Shown: in pieces, positions 30,675 to 38,315 of the stretch
How the letters are laid out: each line of letters opens with the position of its first letter
How positions within the stretch are numbered: position 1 is the first letter of the stretch
Source of the DNA: an uncultured Roseburia sp.
GTDB lineage: Bacteria; Bacillota_A; Clostridia; Lachnospirales; Lachnospiraceae
Direction: 5' to 3'
NCBI GenBank assembly: GCA_900557275.1
Contig: USRX01000012.1
Span: 1 to 49,850, forward strand
DNA: 49,850 nt
The notes under the pieces: model-generated
What the model saw: the letters and a program-made list of their open reading frames with translations, nothing else
Told to the model about the DNA's origin: nothing
Databases searched by the model: none
Translations under genes and position numbers: made by a program

Positions 30675-32168
30675 ATGATACAGGAAATCTATCAGGCTAT
30701 TAAGATAAAAGAAAATCTCAGAGAAAATCTGACAAAATTAAAACAATTGTTGAAAACTCCGGAATACAGAGAGCGCTTTGTGAAGATTACAGGGAAAAAT
30801 TATGATTTTCTCATGAAGCTTCTGGTAGAGGACGATCCAAAAGTCCGGAAAAATGCGGCAGGCGTTCTGGGCGACCTCCATTGTCAGGATGCGCTGGATC
30901 TGCTGCTGGATGCTTATGAAGAGGAAGAAACACTCTTCATTCGGGCAGATTATATCAAAGCCATGGCAAATCTGGACTGCAGGGAATATCTGGATGTGCT
31001 GGAAAGCCACCTGGAGGAACTGACAGCACGGGAAGAAATCCCGGAAAATGAGAAGAAACATGTACAGGAAGAGATCCGTCAGCTGCAGCTTCTCATACTT
31101 GCACAGGGCGAACGCAAACCGCGTATCTTTAACGGTTATACACAGTTGAATGATGTGATTCTGGTAACGAGAAAAGCATTTTATGATGTGACGCAGGCAC
31201 AGATCCGTGATGCAAAAGTTGCAAGAACCGGACTGGGGCTTCGGGTGCAGACAGCAAATCTGGATCAGCTTCTGGAGATTCGTACCTACAAAGAATTATT
31301 ATTTGTCCTGCATGGAGCAGACCGGATACCTTCTTCCCCGCAGGAAGCAGCAAAAGCACTGGCAGATACGGATCTGTTGGAATTGTTGGAGAAAAATCAT
31401 GCGCAGGGAGATTTCTTTTGTTTCCGGGTAACGATCTCAGGGCCGATGTCTCTGGAGCAGCGGAGCATGTTTATCCGAAAGCTGTCCATGGAACTGGAAG
31501 AACTTACTGACCGTAGGCTGATCAATACCCCATCCAACTATGAGATTGAGATTCGTCTCATTCAGATGAAAGACGGCAGTTTCTATCCGGTATTAAAATT
31601 CTATACATTGAAAGATAATCGTTTTGCATATCGTCGCTACACGATCTCCGCAGGAATGCAGCCATTTCTGGCAGCAGGGATGTTGAAGCTTGTGGAAGAG
31701 GAGATGACAGAGCATGCACAGGTGTTAGATCCATTCTGTGGAACTGGAACCATGCTGATCGAGCGTAATTATCTCATGGCGGCAAGAGACAGCTATGGTC
31801 TGGATATCTTTGGCGAGGGCATTGATAAAGCAAGAGTCAACACGAAGATCGCCCGTATGAACATCAATTATATTCACAGGGATTTTGGCGATTTCAGACA
31901 TGATTATCTCTTTGACGAGATACTGACCGATATGCCGGAGCAAGGAAATATGTCCAGAGAGGAACTGGATAAAATCTATCAGATGCTCTTTGACAGGGGC
32001 ATGGAATTGTTAAAACCGGGCGGAAAGATGTTTGTCTATGCGTCAGAGATGGGCATGCTGAAAAAACAGATCCGTCTTCATGGAAATGCTTATATTCTGA
32101 AACGGGAATACTGCATCAGCGAGAAACAGAAAAAATATCTGTATGTGATTCAGTTTGTAAATAAATAA
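30675..32168 (+). CDS. HEAT-repeat plus RNA methyltransferase-like protein (Trm11/RlmKL-related)
   Basis: This 497-residue protein combines an N-terminal alpha-helical region with two HEAT-like repeats (LLVEDDPKVRKNAAGVLGDL, then FIRADYIKAMANLDC) and a C-terminal Rossmann methyltransferase of the N2-guanine group. The middle region (about 150-320) resembles a THUMP-type RNA-binding module. The SAM motif is VLDPFCGTGTMLIERN around residue 352. The catalytic motif IV, normally NPPY or DPPY, reads DMPEQ at 419-423, so catalytic competence is uncertain. GAGAGGAA lies 6 bases before the ATG at 30675; an upstream ATG at 30633 has no ribosome site. Its RNA target is unknown. Confidence 0.75.
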   Translation: MIQEIYQAIKIKENLRENLTKLKQLLKTPEYRERFVKITGKNYDFLMKLLVEDDPKVRKNAAGVLGDLHCQDALDLLLDAYEEEETLFIRADYIKAMANLDCREYLDVLESHLEELTAREEIPENEKKHVQEEIRQLQLLILAQGERKPRIFNGYTQLNDVILVTRKAFYDVTQAQIRDAKVARTGLGLRVQTANLDQLLEIRTYKELLFVLHGADRIPSSPQEAAKALADTDLLELLEKNHAQGDFFCFRVTISGPMSLEQRSMFIRKLSMELEELTDRRLINTPSNYEIEIRLIQMKDGSFYPVLKFYTLKDNRFAYRRYTISAGMQPFLAAGMLKLVEEEMTEHAQVLDPFCGTGTMLIERNYLMAARDSYGLDIFGEGIDKARVNTKIARMNINYIHRDFGDFRHDYLFDEILTDMPEQGNMSREELDKIYQMLFDRGMELLKPGGKMFVYASEMGMLKKQIRLHGNAYILKREYCISEKQKKYLYVIQFVNK

Positions 32169-32257
32169 TCCAATCAGAACAAGGGGATTATTTTCTGCTA
32201 TTAAGAAAAAAGGGAGAACTTCATACAAGAGTGATTTTTCTTTGAAATATGAAAAAT

Positions 32258-32343
32258 AAAAGCACTGTAATGATCAGAATCTGCTGAAAACATAAGAAGT
32301 GGCAAATGTTTTCTGAACAGGAATTCTGCATTACAGTGCTTTT
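32258..32343. terminator. Bidirectional terminator between the methyltransferase and endonuclease IV genes
   Basis: AAAAGCACTGTAATG and CATTACAGTGCTTTT form a perfect 15-bp stem with AAAA/TTTT ends, enclosing a long internal loop with a short second hairpin. Confidence 0.82.
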
Positions 32344-32448
32344 GTATTGTTGTTCTTTACAAGAGGATAGAAGCGGGGAACTTCTATGTGAATTGATGGT
32401 TTTAAAATATATCGACTGAAACATTATTGCTATGTGATATACAATATA

Positions 32449-33312
32449 TTACTTGGAAGCAAGCAACCGTGCAATCTCCTCTTTATACGGTGGGTAAGCC
32501 TTCTTCGGATCATCCGGATCCTTGATATAAGGAGTCTCCAGAATTTTCGGAACCTGTATAAAATCAGGATGATGTACAATCTTATACAACGGTTCAAATC
32601 CAATCTCTCCGTCTCCGAGATTTGCATGGCGATCCTTGTGGGCGCCCTGAACATTTTTGCTGTCATTGATGTGGAAGACAGCGATCTGATCCTTTCCGAT
32701 AATGCGGTCAAATTCATCTATTACGCCATCAAAATCATGGGCGATATCATACCCGGCATCATGGGTGTGACAGGTATCAAAACATACCCGGAGTTTTTCA
32801 TTGTGGGTAACACCATCATAGATGCGGGCAAGCTCTTCAAAATTTCGACCAATCTCCGTACCTTTTCCGGCCATCGTCTCCAGTGCGATATTACATGGCG
32901 TATCAGCAGACAGAACCTCGTTCAGTCCCTTTACGATCTGGGCGATACCTGCATCCACACCGGCGCCGACATGCGCACCCGGATGCAGGATCAGCGTAGG
33001 ACTGTGCATGGCAGCACTTCGCTCAATTTCTACGGCAAGGAAATCAACCGCCAGCTGAAATGTTTCCGGTTTCACGGTATTGCCAAGATTGATGATGTAA
33101 GGCGCATGGACAACGATCTCGTCAATGCCATGTTCTTTCATATAGTCCCAGCCCGCATCAATGTTCAGTTCGCTGATCTCTTTGCGTCTGGTATTTTGGG
33201 GCGCACCGGTATACAGCATGAAAACATTCGCTCCATAGCTGGCAGCCTCCTTTGCAGAATTTAAAAACATATCCTTTCCGGACATTCCCACATGGGAACC
33301 TAATTTTATCAT
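32449..33312 (-). CDS. nfo: Endonuclease IV (AP endonuclease, deoxyribonuclease IV)
   Basis: This 287-residue TIM-barrel enzyme cleaves DNA 5' to abasic sites in base-excision repair and needs a three-metal zinc centre. Metal-ligand segments are visible: [54 protein letters not shown] and [10 protein letters not shown] with [22 protein letters not shown] precedes the ATG at 33312. The longer in-frame start at 33348 would add residues outside the family. It is a single gene, convergent with the methyltransferase. Confidence 0.94.
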   Translation of the reverse strand: MIKLGSHVGMSGKDMFLNSAKEAASYGANVFMLYTGAPQNTRRKEISELNIDAGWDYMKEHGIDEIVVHAPYIINLGNTVKPETFQLAVDFLAVEIERSAAMHSPTLILHPGAHVGAGVDAGIAQIVKGLNEVLSADTPCNIALETMAGKGTEIGRNFEELARIYDGVTHNEKLRVCFDTCHTHDAGYDIAHDFDGVIDEFDRIIGKDQIAVFHINDSKNVQGAHKDRHANLGDGEIGFEPLYKIVHHPDFIQVPKILETPYIKDPDDPKKAYPPYKEEIARLLASK

Positions 33313-33753
33313 ATCATTCTCCGTCCTGCCGCCAGATTTGGGCGGCATAAATTATGTCATAGTTTTCTTTTGTTACACTGTATTATTATGAGGGATATTC
33401 CATAGACAAAGTGGGTAATTATGGACAATACATATCCTATACAGAGCAGACAATGTTGTTTTCTATATAGAAAAATAGACTACCTGATTGCGCTTGGAAC
33501 ATTCTTGTAAAAAAACAGATACCTAAATTATAGCAGGAGCATATGAAAAAAGAAATCCCGTAAAGACAAAAAAGTACCGTTTTATTGCCGGTTGACAGAC
33601 CGCTGACCCGGGTATAGAATGATATATATTCTTTATAGGTAGTGTTGAAAAAGAATAACAAAAAACAAGAGGGAAGATGGTTTTAAAAGAGATTCAGGAT
33701 GGAAGCATCCGGAGTTTTCACACAGAACAGGCTTGCCCGGAAAGGAATTTGTT
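33313..33753. other. Divergent intergenic region between nfo and the DUF6465 gene
   Basis: No gene is established here. A good plus-strand promoter is at 33592-33620. An upstream frame with a GAGGGA ribosome site starts at 33677 and runs 31 codons, overlapping the first codons of the next gene in another frame; it may be a leader peptide. The rest is AT-rich without clear structure. Confidence 0.5.
33592..33620 (+). promoter_or_regulatory. Promoter of the DUF6465 gene
   Basis: TTGACA (33592-33597) and TAGAAT (33615-33620) are separated by 17 bases. Transcription should start near 33627. Confidence 0.78.
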
Positions 33754-34257
33754 ATGGCAGAAAAAGACGTAAAAACAAAAATCACAGAAACAGTAAAGGA
33801 TTTGAAAGAAGATACAAAAAAAGCAGTATCTGATATTGCGGAGGAAGTAAAGACCGAAGCAAAGGAGAAGGCTGCTGAAGTTAAGGAAGAAGCAAAAGAG
33901 ACGACACAGAAAGCAGCAGACCTGAAAAAAGATGTCAAGGTAGCTGCAAAACGTACCGCAGAAAACGTGAAAAAAGGTGCAGCTAAGACTGCAAAGACAG
34001 CAAAGAAGGCAGCCGGAAAGAGTGCAGAAGGCGCAAAGAAGACAGCAGCAAGAATCCGCAAACCGACTGTAAAATCCTTCGTCCAGTTTGCTGATGTGGA
34101 AGTATCTCAGGAAGAGCTTGCAGATCGTGCCCTTGCAGAGTTCCGTGCAGTACATGACGATGTGATCGCAAAGAAAATGGAACTTTACATCAAACCGGAA
34201 GACCGTGCGGCTTATTATGTGATCAACAGCGAGTATACCGGAAAAGTAGAGTTCTGA
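33754..34257 (+). CDS. Lysine/alanine-rich DUF6465-family protein
   Basis: This 167-residue protein has two parts. The first ~105 residues are highly charged and built of alternating Lys, Ala, Glu and Thr (for example KAAEVKEEAKETTQKAADLK), predicted as a long amphipathic helix or coiled coil that becomes strongly basic (KKGAAKTAKTAKKAAGKS). That pattern resembles phasin-like, LEA-like or histone H1-like tails. The C-terminal ~60 residues (VKSFVQFADVEVSQEELADR to GKVEF) form a compact domain common in Lachnospiraceae as DUF6465. Function is unknown; nucleic-acid binding is a reasonable guess from the charge. AAAGGA precedes the ATG at 33754. A strong promoter suggests high expression. Confidence 0.82.
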   Translation: MAEKDVKTKITETVKDLKEDTKKAVSDIAEEVKTEAKEKAAEVKEEAKETTQKAADLKKDVKVAAKRTAENVKKGAAKTAKTAKKAAGKSAEGAKKTAARIRKPTVKSFVQFADVEVSQEELADRALAEFRAVHDDVIAKKMELYIKPEDRAAYYVINSEYTGKVEF

Positions 34258-34432
34258 TCTGTTGCTGAAAGTAGTGTGTAAAATACTTTTGTAACTATTA
34301 GTGTCGCCAATTGGCAGTTGTGGCATGGCGTTAGTATGAAAAATACATTATATGATCAGAAGGTTTTTGGATGGTAAGATTTACCGAATAGTATATACAT
34401 ATCGATGGAATCGATGTTGGCTATGTTGATGT

Positions 34433-34499
34433 AAAAAAAGACAGCCTGCGATTCATGCAACAGATTGTTAAATTGTGTGAATCACAGGCTGTCTTTTTT
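34433..34499. terminator. Bidirectional terminator between the DUF6465 and phosphoesterase genes
   Basis: AAAAAGACAGCCTG-GATTCA pairs with TGAATC-CAGGCTGTCTTTTT, an almost perfect 20-bp stem with A/T tracts on both sides. Confidence 0.85.
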
Positions 34500-34980
34500 A
34501 TCCCTGTCGGAGGATATAAGTATTTATAAAAATCTGCCCGTTTTCAATGATCAGGATGCCATAAGAATTTTTGCCATAATACCGGGGTTCTCCGATGCTT
34601 CCGGGATTTAGCATGGCCAGCTGACTGGTCTGATCATAAAATACCTGGTGGGTATGTCCGAAGAGGACAATGTCAGCACCTTTTTCCCTAGCGGCATACT
34701 GGAGGTTCAGGTATCCGCTTTTTACACCGTATTCATGTCCGTGGCAGAGCAGGATCTTTTTCCCTTCCACAACGATCATTTTTTCGCTTTCAGAGCGTTC
34801 GGAGTCACAGTTGCCGGAGACCGCATGTAGTGGGATGTCCGGAAATACGCCATGAAGGCTCATGGCATCTTTATAATGGTCTCCAAGGTGGATGATCATA
34901 TCCGGTTTTTCCAATTTTACGGCTTGAACCATAGGGTCAAAATTACGGTGTGAATCAGAAAGTACAAGTATTTTTGTCAT
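34498..34980 (-). CDS. YfcE/MJ0936-type metallophosphoesterase
   Basis: This 160-residue calcineurin-like phosphoesterase carries the metal-binding motifs VLSDSH (DxH), HLGDH (GDxx), VSGNCD (GNxD), CHGHEYG and FGHTHQ. Homologues hydrolyse phosphodiesters and are widespread housekeeping proteins; the natural substrate is unknown. GGAG lies before the ATG at 34980 on the minus strand. An in-frame ATG at 35016 would add 12 residues without a ribosome site. It stands alone and converges on the DUF6465 gene. Confidence 0.88.
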   Translation of the reverse strand: MTKILVLSDSHRNFDPMVQAVKLEKPDMIIHLGDHYKDAMSLHGVFPDIPLHAVSGNCDSERSESEKMIVVEGKKILLCHGHEYGVKSGYLNLQYAAREKGADIVLFGHTHQVFYDQTSQLAMLNPGSIGEPRYYGKNSYGILIIENGQIFINTYILRQG

Positions 34981-35375
34981 AAAATCTCCAATCCGCCATT
35001 GTTTTTTCTGTGGCATAATTAATGATGTATATATTTTAGCGTGAATCCATCAGTGGTCAAAGGTTTTTATTGATGGATTTTGATGTATTGTAAAATGACT
35101 AAAAATAAAAACATGGTCGTATCATGAAAAGTATGATAAATCACATAGAATTTTATTGGCTTTTACCTGAAAATACGATAATATATAAGATACGTGTTTT
35201 TATGTAAGTCTGGTTAATATTCTAACATATTTATGCTATAATACGAAACATTTTATTAAGAATTGGGAAACGTACTTCACATACTATGAAAAAAATGGTA
35301 AAAATGTAATATGCTTTCGGGAACCTCCAAATCAGAAGTACCGGAAGCGTCTTGTAAAGTACGGAGGAAAAATAC
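34981..35375. other. Divergent intergenic region upstream of the small exporter-like gene
   Basis: No gene is present and the first 200 bases are AT-rich. A promoter lies at 35214-35242, and the leader has an 8-bp stem with one G-U pair (GCTTTCGG at 35313 with CCGGAAGC at 35341), ending about 15 bases before the ribosome site. Confidence 0.5.
35214..35242 (+). promoter_or_regulatory. Promoter of the small exporter-like gene
   Basis: TTAATA (35214-35219) and TATAAT (35237-35242) are 17 bases apart, with TGC forming an extended -10. The -35 box is weak, which the extended -10 could offset. Confidence 0.65.
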
Positions 35376-35840
35376 ATGTTTAAGAGAATGATCTGGACAT
35401 TTTTAGTTGCGATGGTTCCGGCAGTAGAAGTAAAGGGCGCGATTCCTTTTGGCATTGCACTGGGATTAAAGCCGGTAATATCATATGTTTCAGCACTGAT
35501 TGGCAGCGGTATTATTGTCTGCTGTCTTGCGTTTATCACAAACTGGTTCTATCGTTTCTGCAAAGAGCGGGGACATCTGAAACGATTTATCGGCTGGATG
35601 GATAAGATCGCAACGAAGAATCATGATAAAATAAAGAAATTTGGTCCATTGGCGATCTTTATTTATGTGGCAATCCCGGTTCCGGGAACGGGAACCTGGA
35701 CAGGCGCGATCATAGCGGGCGTACTGAATATTAAGCCAAAGCATATAATCATAGCCGTTTTCCTGGGAAACATGGTAGCGGGATTTATCATGTGTCTAGC
35801 CAGCATGGGACTGGTATCAGCGCTTGGGTTTCTGAAATAA
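35376..35840 (+). CDS. Small multidrug export-type membrane protein (PF06695 family)
   Basis: This 154-residue integral membrane protein has four or five hydrophobic segments. The N-terminal MVPAVEVKGAIPFGIALGL and the central FIYVAIPVPGTGTWTGAIIAG are signatures of the Sm_multidrug_ex family, which shares features with the DedA superfamily. Despite the family name, drug export is not well established, and lipid or small-solute transport is also possible. GGAGG precedes the ATG by 8 bases. It is monocistronic, upstream of a tRNA pair with its own promoter. Confidence 0.82.
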   Translation: MFKRMIWTFLVAMVPAVEVKGAIPFGIALGLKPVISYVSALIGSGIIVCCLAFITNWFYRFCKERGHLKRFIGWMDKIATKNHDKIKKFGPLAIFIYVAIPVPGTGTWTGAIIAGVLNIKPKHIIIAVFLGNMVAGFIMCLASMGLVSALGFLK

Positions 35841-35911
35841 AAGGTTCCTATCAGGCAACATAAATGTTAATTCAAAAAATTCAAAAAAGATAAAAAATAA
35901 TAGAAAAACTG

Positions 35912-35940
35912 TTGACAGAACAATAAAGTTTTGATATTAT
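35912..35940 (+). promoter_or_regulatory. Promoter of the tRNA-Leu pair
   Basis: TTGACA (35912-35917) and TATTAT (35935-35940) are separated by 17 bases. Transcription should begin near 35947, about 34 bases before the first tRNA. Confidence 0.78.
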
Positions 35941-35980
35941 AATCGAGTTGCGAGATGAGGCAACGAAAAAACAGAGAAAA

Positions 35981-36065
35981 GCGGAAGTGTCGGAACTGGC
36001 AGACGAGCAAGACTAAGGATCTTGTGACTATTGCAGTCGTGTGGGTTCAAGTCCCATCTTCCGCA
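35981..36065 (+). tRNA. tRNA-Leu (anticodon AAG)
   Basis: This is an 85-base class II tRNA. Acceptor stem GCGGAAG pairs with CTTCCGC with discriminator A. The anticodon stem CAAGA/TCTTG encloses CTAAGGA, so the anticodon is AAG at 36015-36017, reading CUU. A long variable arm (GACT/AGTC) and a T arm with GGGTTCAAGTCCC complete the fold. CCA is not encoded. An A at position 34 in a leucine tRNA is uncommon in bacteria and implies either inosine modification or direct A-U reading. Confidence 0.93.
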
Positions 36066-36069
36066 CTAT

Positions 36070-36154
36070 GCAGGAATGGCGGAATTGGCAGACGCGCACG
36101 GTTCAGGTCCGTGTGACTATTGCAGTCATGAGGGTTCAAGTCCCTTTTCCTGCA
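36070..36154 (+). tRNA. tRNA-Leu (anticodon CAG)
   Basis: This is an 85-base class II tRNA four bases after the first. Acceptor GCAGGAA pairs with TTCCTGC and discriminator A follows. The loop TTCAGGT between CACGG and CCGTG gives anticodon CAG (36104-36106), reading CUG. The variable arm is nearly identical to that of the neighbouring tRNA, suggesting tandem duplication and divergence. Confidence 0.95.
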
Positions 36155-36160
36155 TCTCTC

Positions 36161-36193
36161 AAATAGGAAACCAGTTGGTTTCCTATTTTTTTT
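36161..36193 (+). terminator. Terminator of the tRNA-Leu pair
   Basis: AAATAGGAAACC and GGTTTCCTATTT form a perfect 12-bp stem with a 4-base loop and are followed by five T residues. Confidence 0.9.
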
Positions 36194-36229
36194 CCGTATC
36201 AAGTTCTGTGATCTGAGGAGGGTGTCGCA

Positions 36230-36952
36230 TTGAAAAAATGGGTTCTGAATCTGATTCTTATTGTTGCAGCTATTGTCTTCTGTTTCTCTGCATATCAGCT
36301 GTATACGATTTTCCGCAATTATCATGAAAGTGAAAAAGAATATGACAGGATCACAGATGAGAATGTGACGGAATTGTCGGAGGCAGAAGGCGGATTTACG
36401 GTTGATTTTACAAAATTGCAACAGGAAAATCCGGATTGTATCGCCTGGATACGTTTTGACCATCTGGATATCAGTTACCCTGTTATGAAAGGAACGGATA
36501 ATGATTATTATCTGCATCATACCTTTGACGGACAGGAACTGAAAGCAGGAAGCATCTTTATGGATTGTCAGAATACAGCAGATTTTTCAGATATGAATAC
36601 GATCATTTACGGTCATAATATGAAAAATGATACGATGTTTGGTCTGCTTCATGATTTTGAAAACAAAGAAAGTTGGGAGAAAGATCCGTATTTTTATATA
36701 GATACGCCGCAGGGTACCTGGAAATATGCGATTTTTTCCTGCTTTACGGTCAGCGATATCAATTATACGATCTATTATGATCCCAGTGAAGAATATACCG
36801 CATACCTGGAAAGACTGAAAAAAAAGTCGGCATATGATACCGGCGTAGAAGTGTCCGGTCAGGATCATATCGTAACATTGTCCACATGCACATCGGCGGG
36901 AAGTGAATATCGTTATATCGTCAATGGAGTTCTTGTTGAAAAAGTGAAATAA
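36230..36952 (+). CDS. Class B sortase
   Basis: This 240-residue membrane-anchored transpeptidase has an uncleaved N-terminal signal anchor (residues 4-25) and an extracellular sortase barrel. The catalytic triad is visible as His129 in YGHNM, Cys220 in LSTCTS and Arg228 in SEYRYIV. Features such as ENPDCIAWIRFDHLDISYPVMKG are typical of SrtB-like enzymes, which attach surface proteins to peptidoglycan or build pili. The start is a TTG at 36230 supported by AGGAGGG (36216-36222) with 7 bases of spacing. No substrate with a sorting signal lies next to it, so its targets must be encoded elsewhere. Confidence 0.88.
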   Translation: MKKWVLNLILIVAAIVFCFSAYQLYTIFRNYHESEKEYDRITDENVTELSEAEGGFTVDFTKLQQENPDCIAWIRFDHLDISYPVMKGTDNDYYLHHTFDGQELKAGSIFMDCQNTADFSDMNTIIYGHNMKNDTMFGLLHDFENKESWEKDPYFYIDTPQGTWKYAIFSCFTVSDINYTIYYDPSEEYTAYLERLKKKSAYDTGVEVSGQDHIVTLSTCTSAGSEYRYIVNGVLVEKVK

Positions 36953-37114
36953 AGAAAAAGGAAATCCGGATGATATACGGAATATATAAATAGGAAGTAT
37001 CCGAATATTGATTTTATATACGAAAAAAATATTGGACAGGCAACAAAAAAATATTTTTGCATTGCCGTAAACTAAGCAGGAATTAAGTGCAGGATAAAGG
37101 TGGTGGATTCCATA

Positions 37115-38122
37115 GTGACGATACGAGAGCAGATGGAAATGCTGGAACGGACAAGCCTGAGTCCCTTTGCTATGCTCAGTGAAAATTCCAAAGGGCGGGA
37201 ACGACCGGAAGAAGAGTGTGATATTCGTCCTGTTTTTCAGAGAGACAGAGACCGGATCTTACATTGCAAAGCATTTCGGCGATTAAAACATAAAACGCAG
37301 GTTTTCCTGTCTCCACAGGGAGATCATTACCGGACACGTCTGACCCATACTCTGGAGGTCGCACAGACTGCCAGAACGATCGCAAAAGCACTGCGTCTGA
37401 ATGAAGAACTGGCAGAGGCCATCGCTCTGGGGCATGATCTGGGGCATACGCCGTTCGGGCATGCGGGAGAGGCGGTATTGGACAGTCTGTGTGAAGGCGG
37501 TTTCAAACATAATGAACAGAGTGTGCGCATCGTTGAAAAACTGGAGAAAGATGGCGCGGGACTGAACCTTACCTGGGAAGTGAAGGATGGGATATTGAAC
37601 CATCAGACAAGCAATATGCCGTCTACTCTGGAAGGAAAGATTGTCAGACTTTCTGATAAGATCGCTTATATCCATCATGATATTGATGATGCGGTCCGGG
37701 CAAAAGTTATGATGGAGGAAGAAGTTCCTGTGGAATATAGGGAAGTTTTGGGTATGACATCACGGATACGACTGGATACGCTGATTCACGATATTATCAG
37801 TCACAGTATGGGAAAAAATGATATCATGCAGTCTCCGAAAGTCGCAGAAGCCATGATGGGGCTCCGTTCCTTTATGTACCGTCATGTGTATACAAATCCC
37901 CGTGCAAAAGGCGAGGAGACGAAAGCGAAAGAATTGCTGGAACGATTGTTCTATCACTATATGAAGCATGCGAATCTGCTTCCGGTACAGTATCTGAAAA
38001 TGCTGGAGCAGGGAGAAAAACGGGATCGCGTGGTATGTGATTATCTGGCAGGAATGACAGACCAGTATGCGGTAGCAAAGTTTCAGGAATTTTATATGCC
38101 AAAATCCTGGCAGGTGTATTAA
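37115..38122 (+). CDS. Deoxyguanosinetriphosphate triphosphohydrolase-like HD protein
   Basis: This protein of about 335 residues belongs to the dGTPase-like HD superfamily, which hydrolyses dNTPs to nucleoside and triphosphate. The HD core is clear: RRLKHKTQVFLSPQGDHYRTRLTHTLEVAQ and LGHDLGHTPFGHAGE, then LSDKIAYIHHDIDDA. The start is uncertain. GTG at 37115 (MTIREQMEM) follows AAAGG with a usable distance and gives the family's typical N-terminus; GTGs at 37100 and 37103 overlap the ribosome site itself. It lies just upstream of dnaG-rpoD, a common arrangement in Firmicutes, which fits a role in nucleotide-pool control. Confidence 0.9.
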   Translation: MTIREQMEMLERTSLSPFAMLSENSKGRERPEEECDIRPVFQRDRDRILHCKAFRRLKHKTQVFLSPQGDHYRTRLTHTLEVAQTARTIAKALRLNEELAEAIALGHDLGHTPFGHAGEAVLDSLCEGGFKHNEQSVRIVEKLEKDGAGLNLTWEVKDGILNHQTSNMPSTLEGKIVRLSDKIAYIHHDIDDAVRAKVMMEEEVPVEYREVLGMTSRIRLDTLIHDIISHSMGKNDIMQSPKVAEAMMGLRSFMYRHVYTNPRAKGEETKAKELLERLFYHYMKHANLLPVQYLKMLEQGEKRDRVVCDYLAGMTDQYAVAKFQEFYMPKSWQVY

Positions 38123-38315
38123 AAAAGTATCTTTCATGTTTTTAGTTGCATTATATATGCAGAACATCTTGTTAGATATATAAAGATTTGGAAGAAAATT
38201 ATATCTGAAAAGAATGCAGAACCATACATAAAAGTTTTAGCATAAAAAATCATAGAATGATTATTTTTATATAGAAACAAAAACAGAGGATTACATGAGA
38301 GAGGAGGGATGTCAT

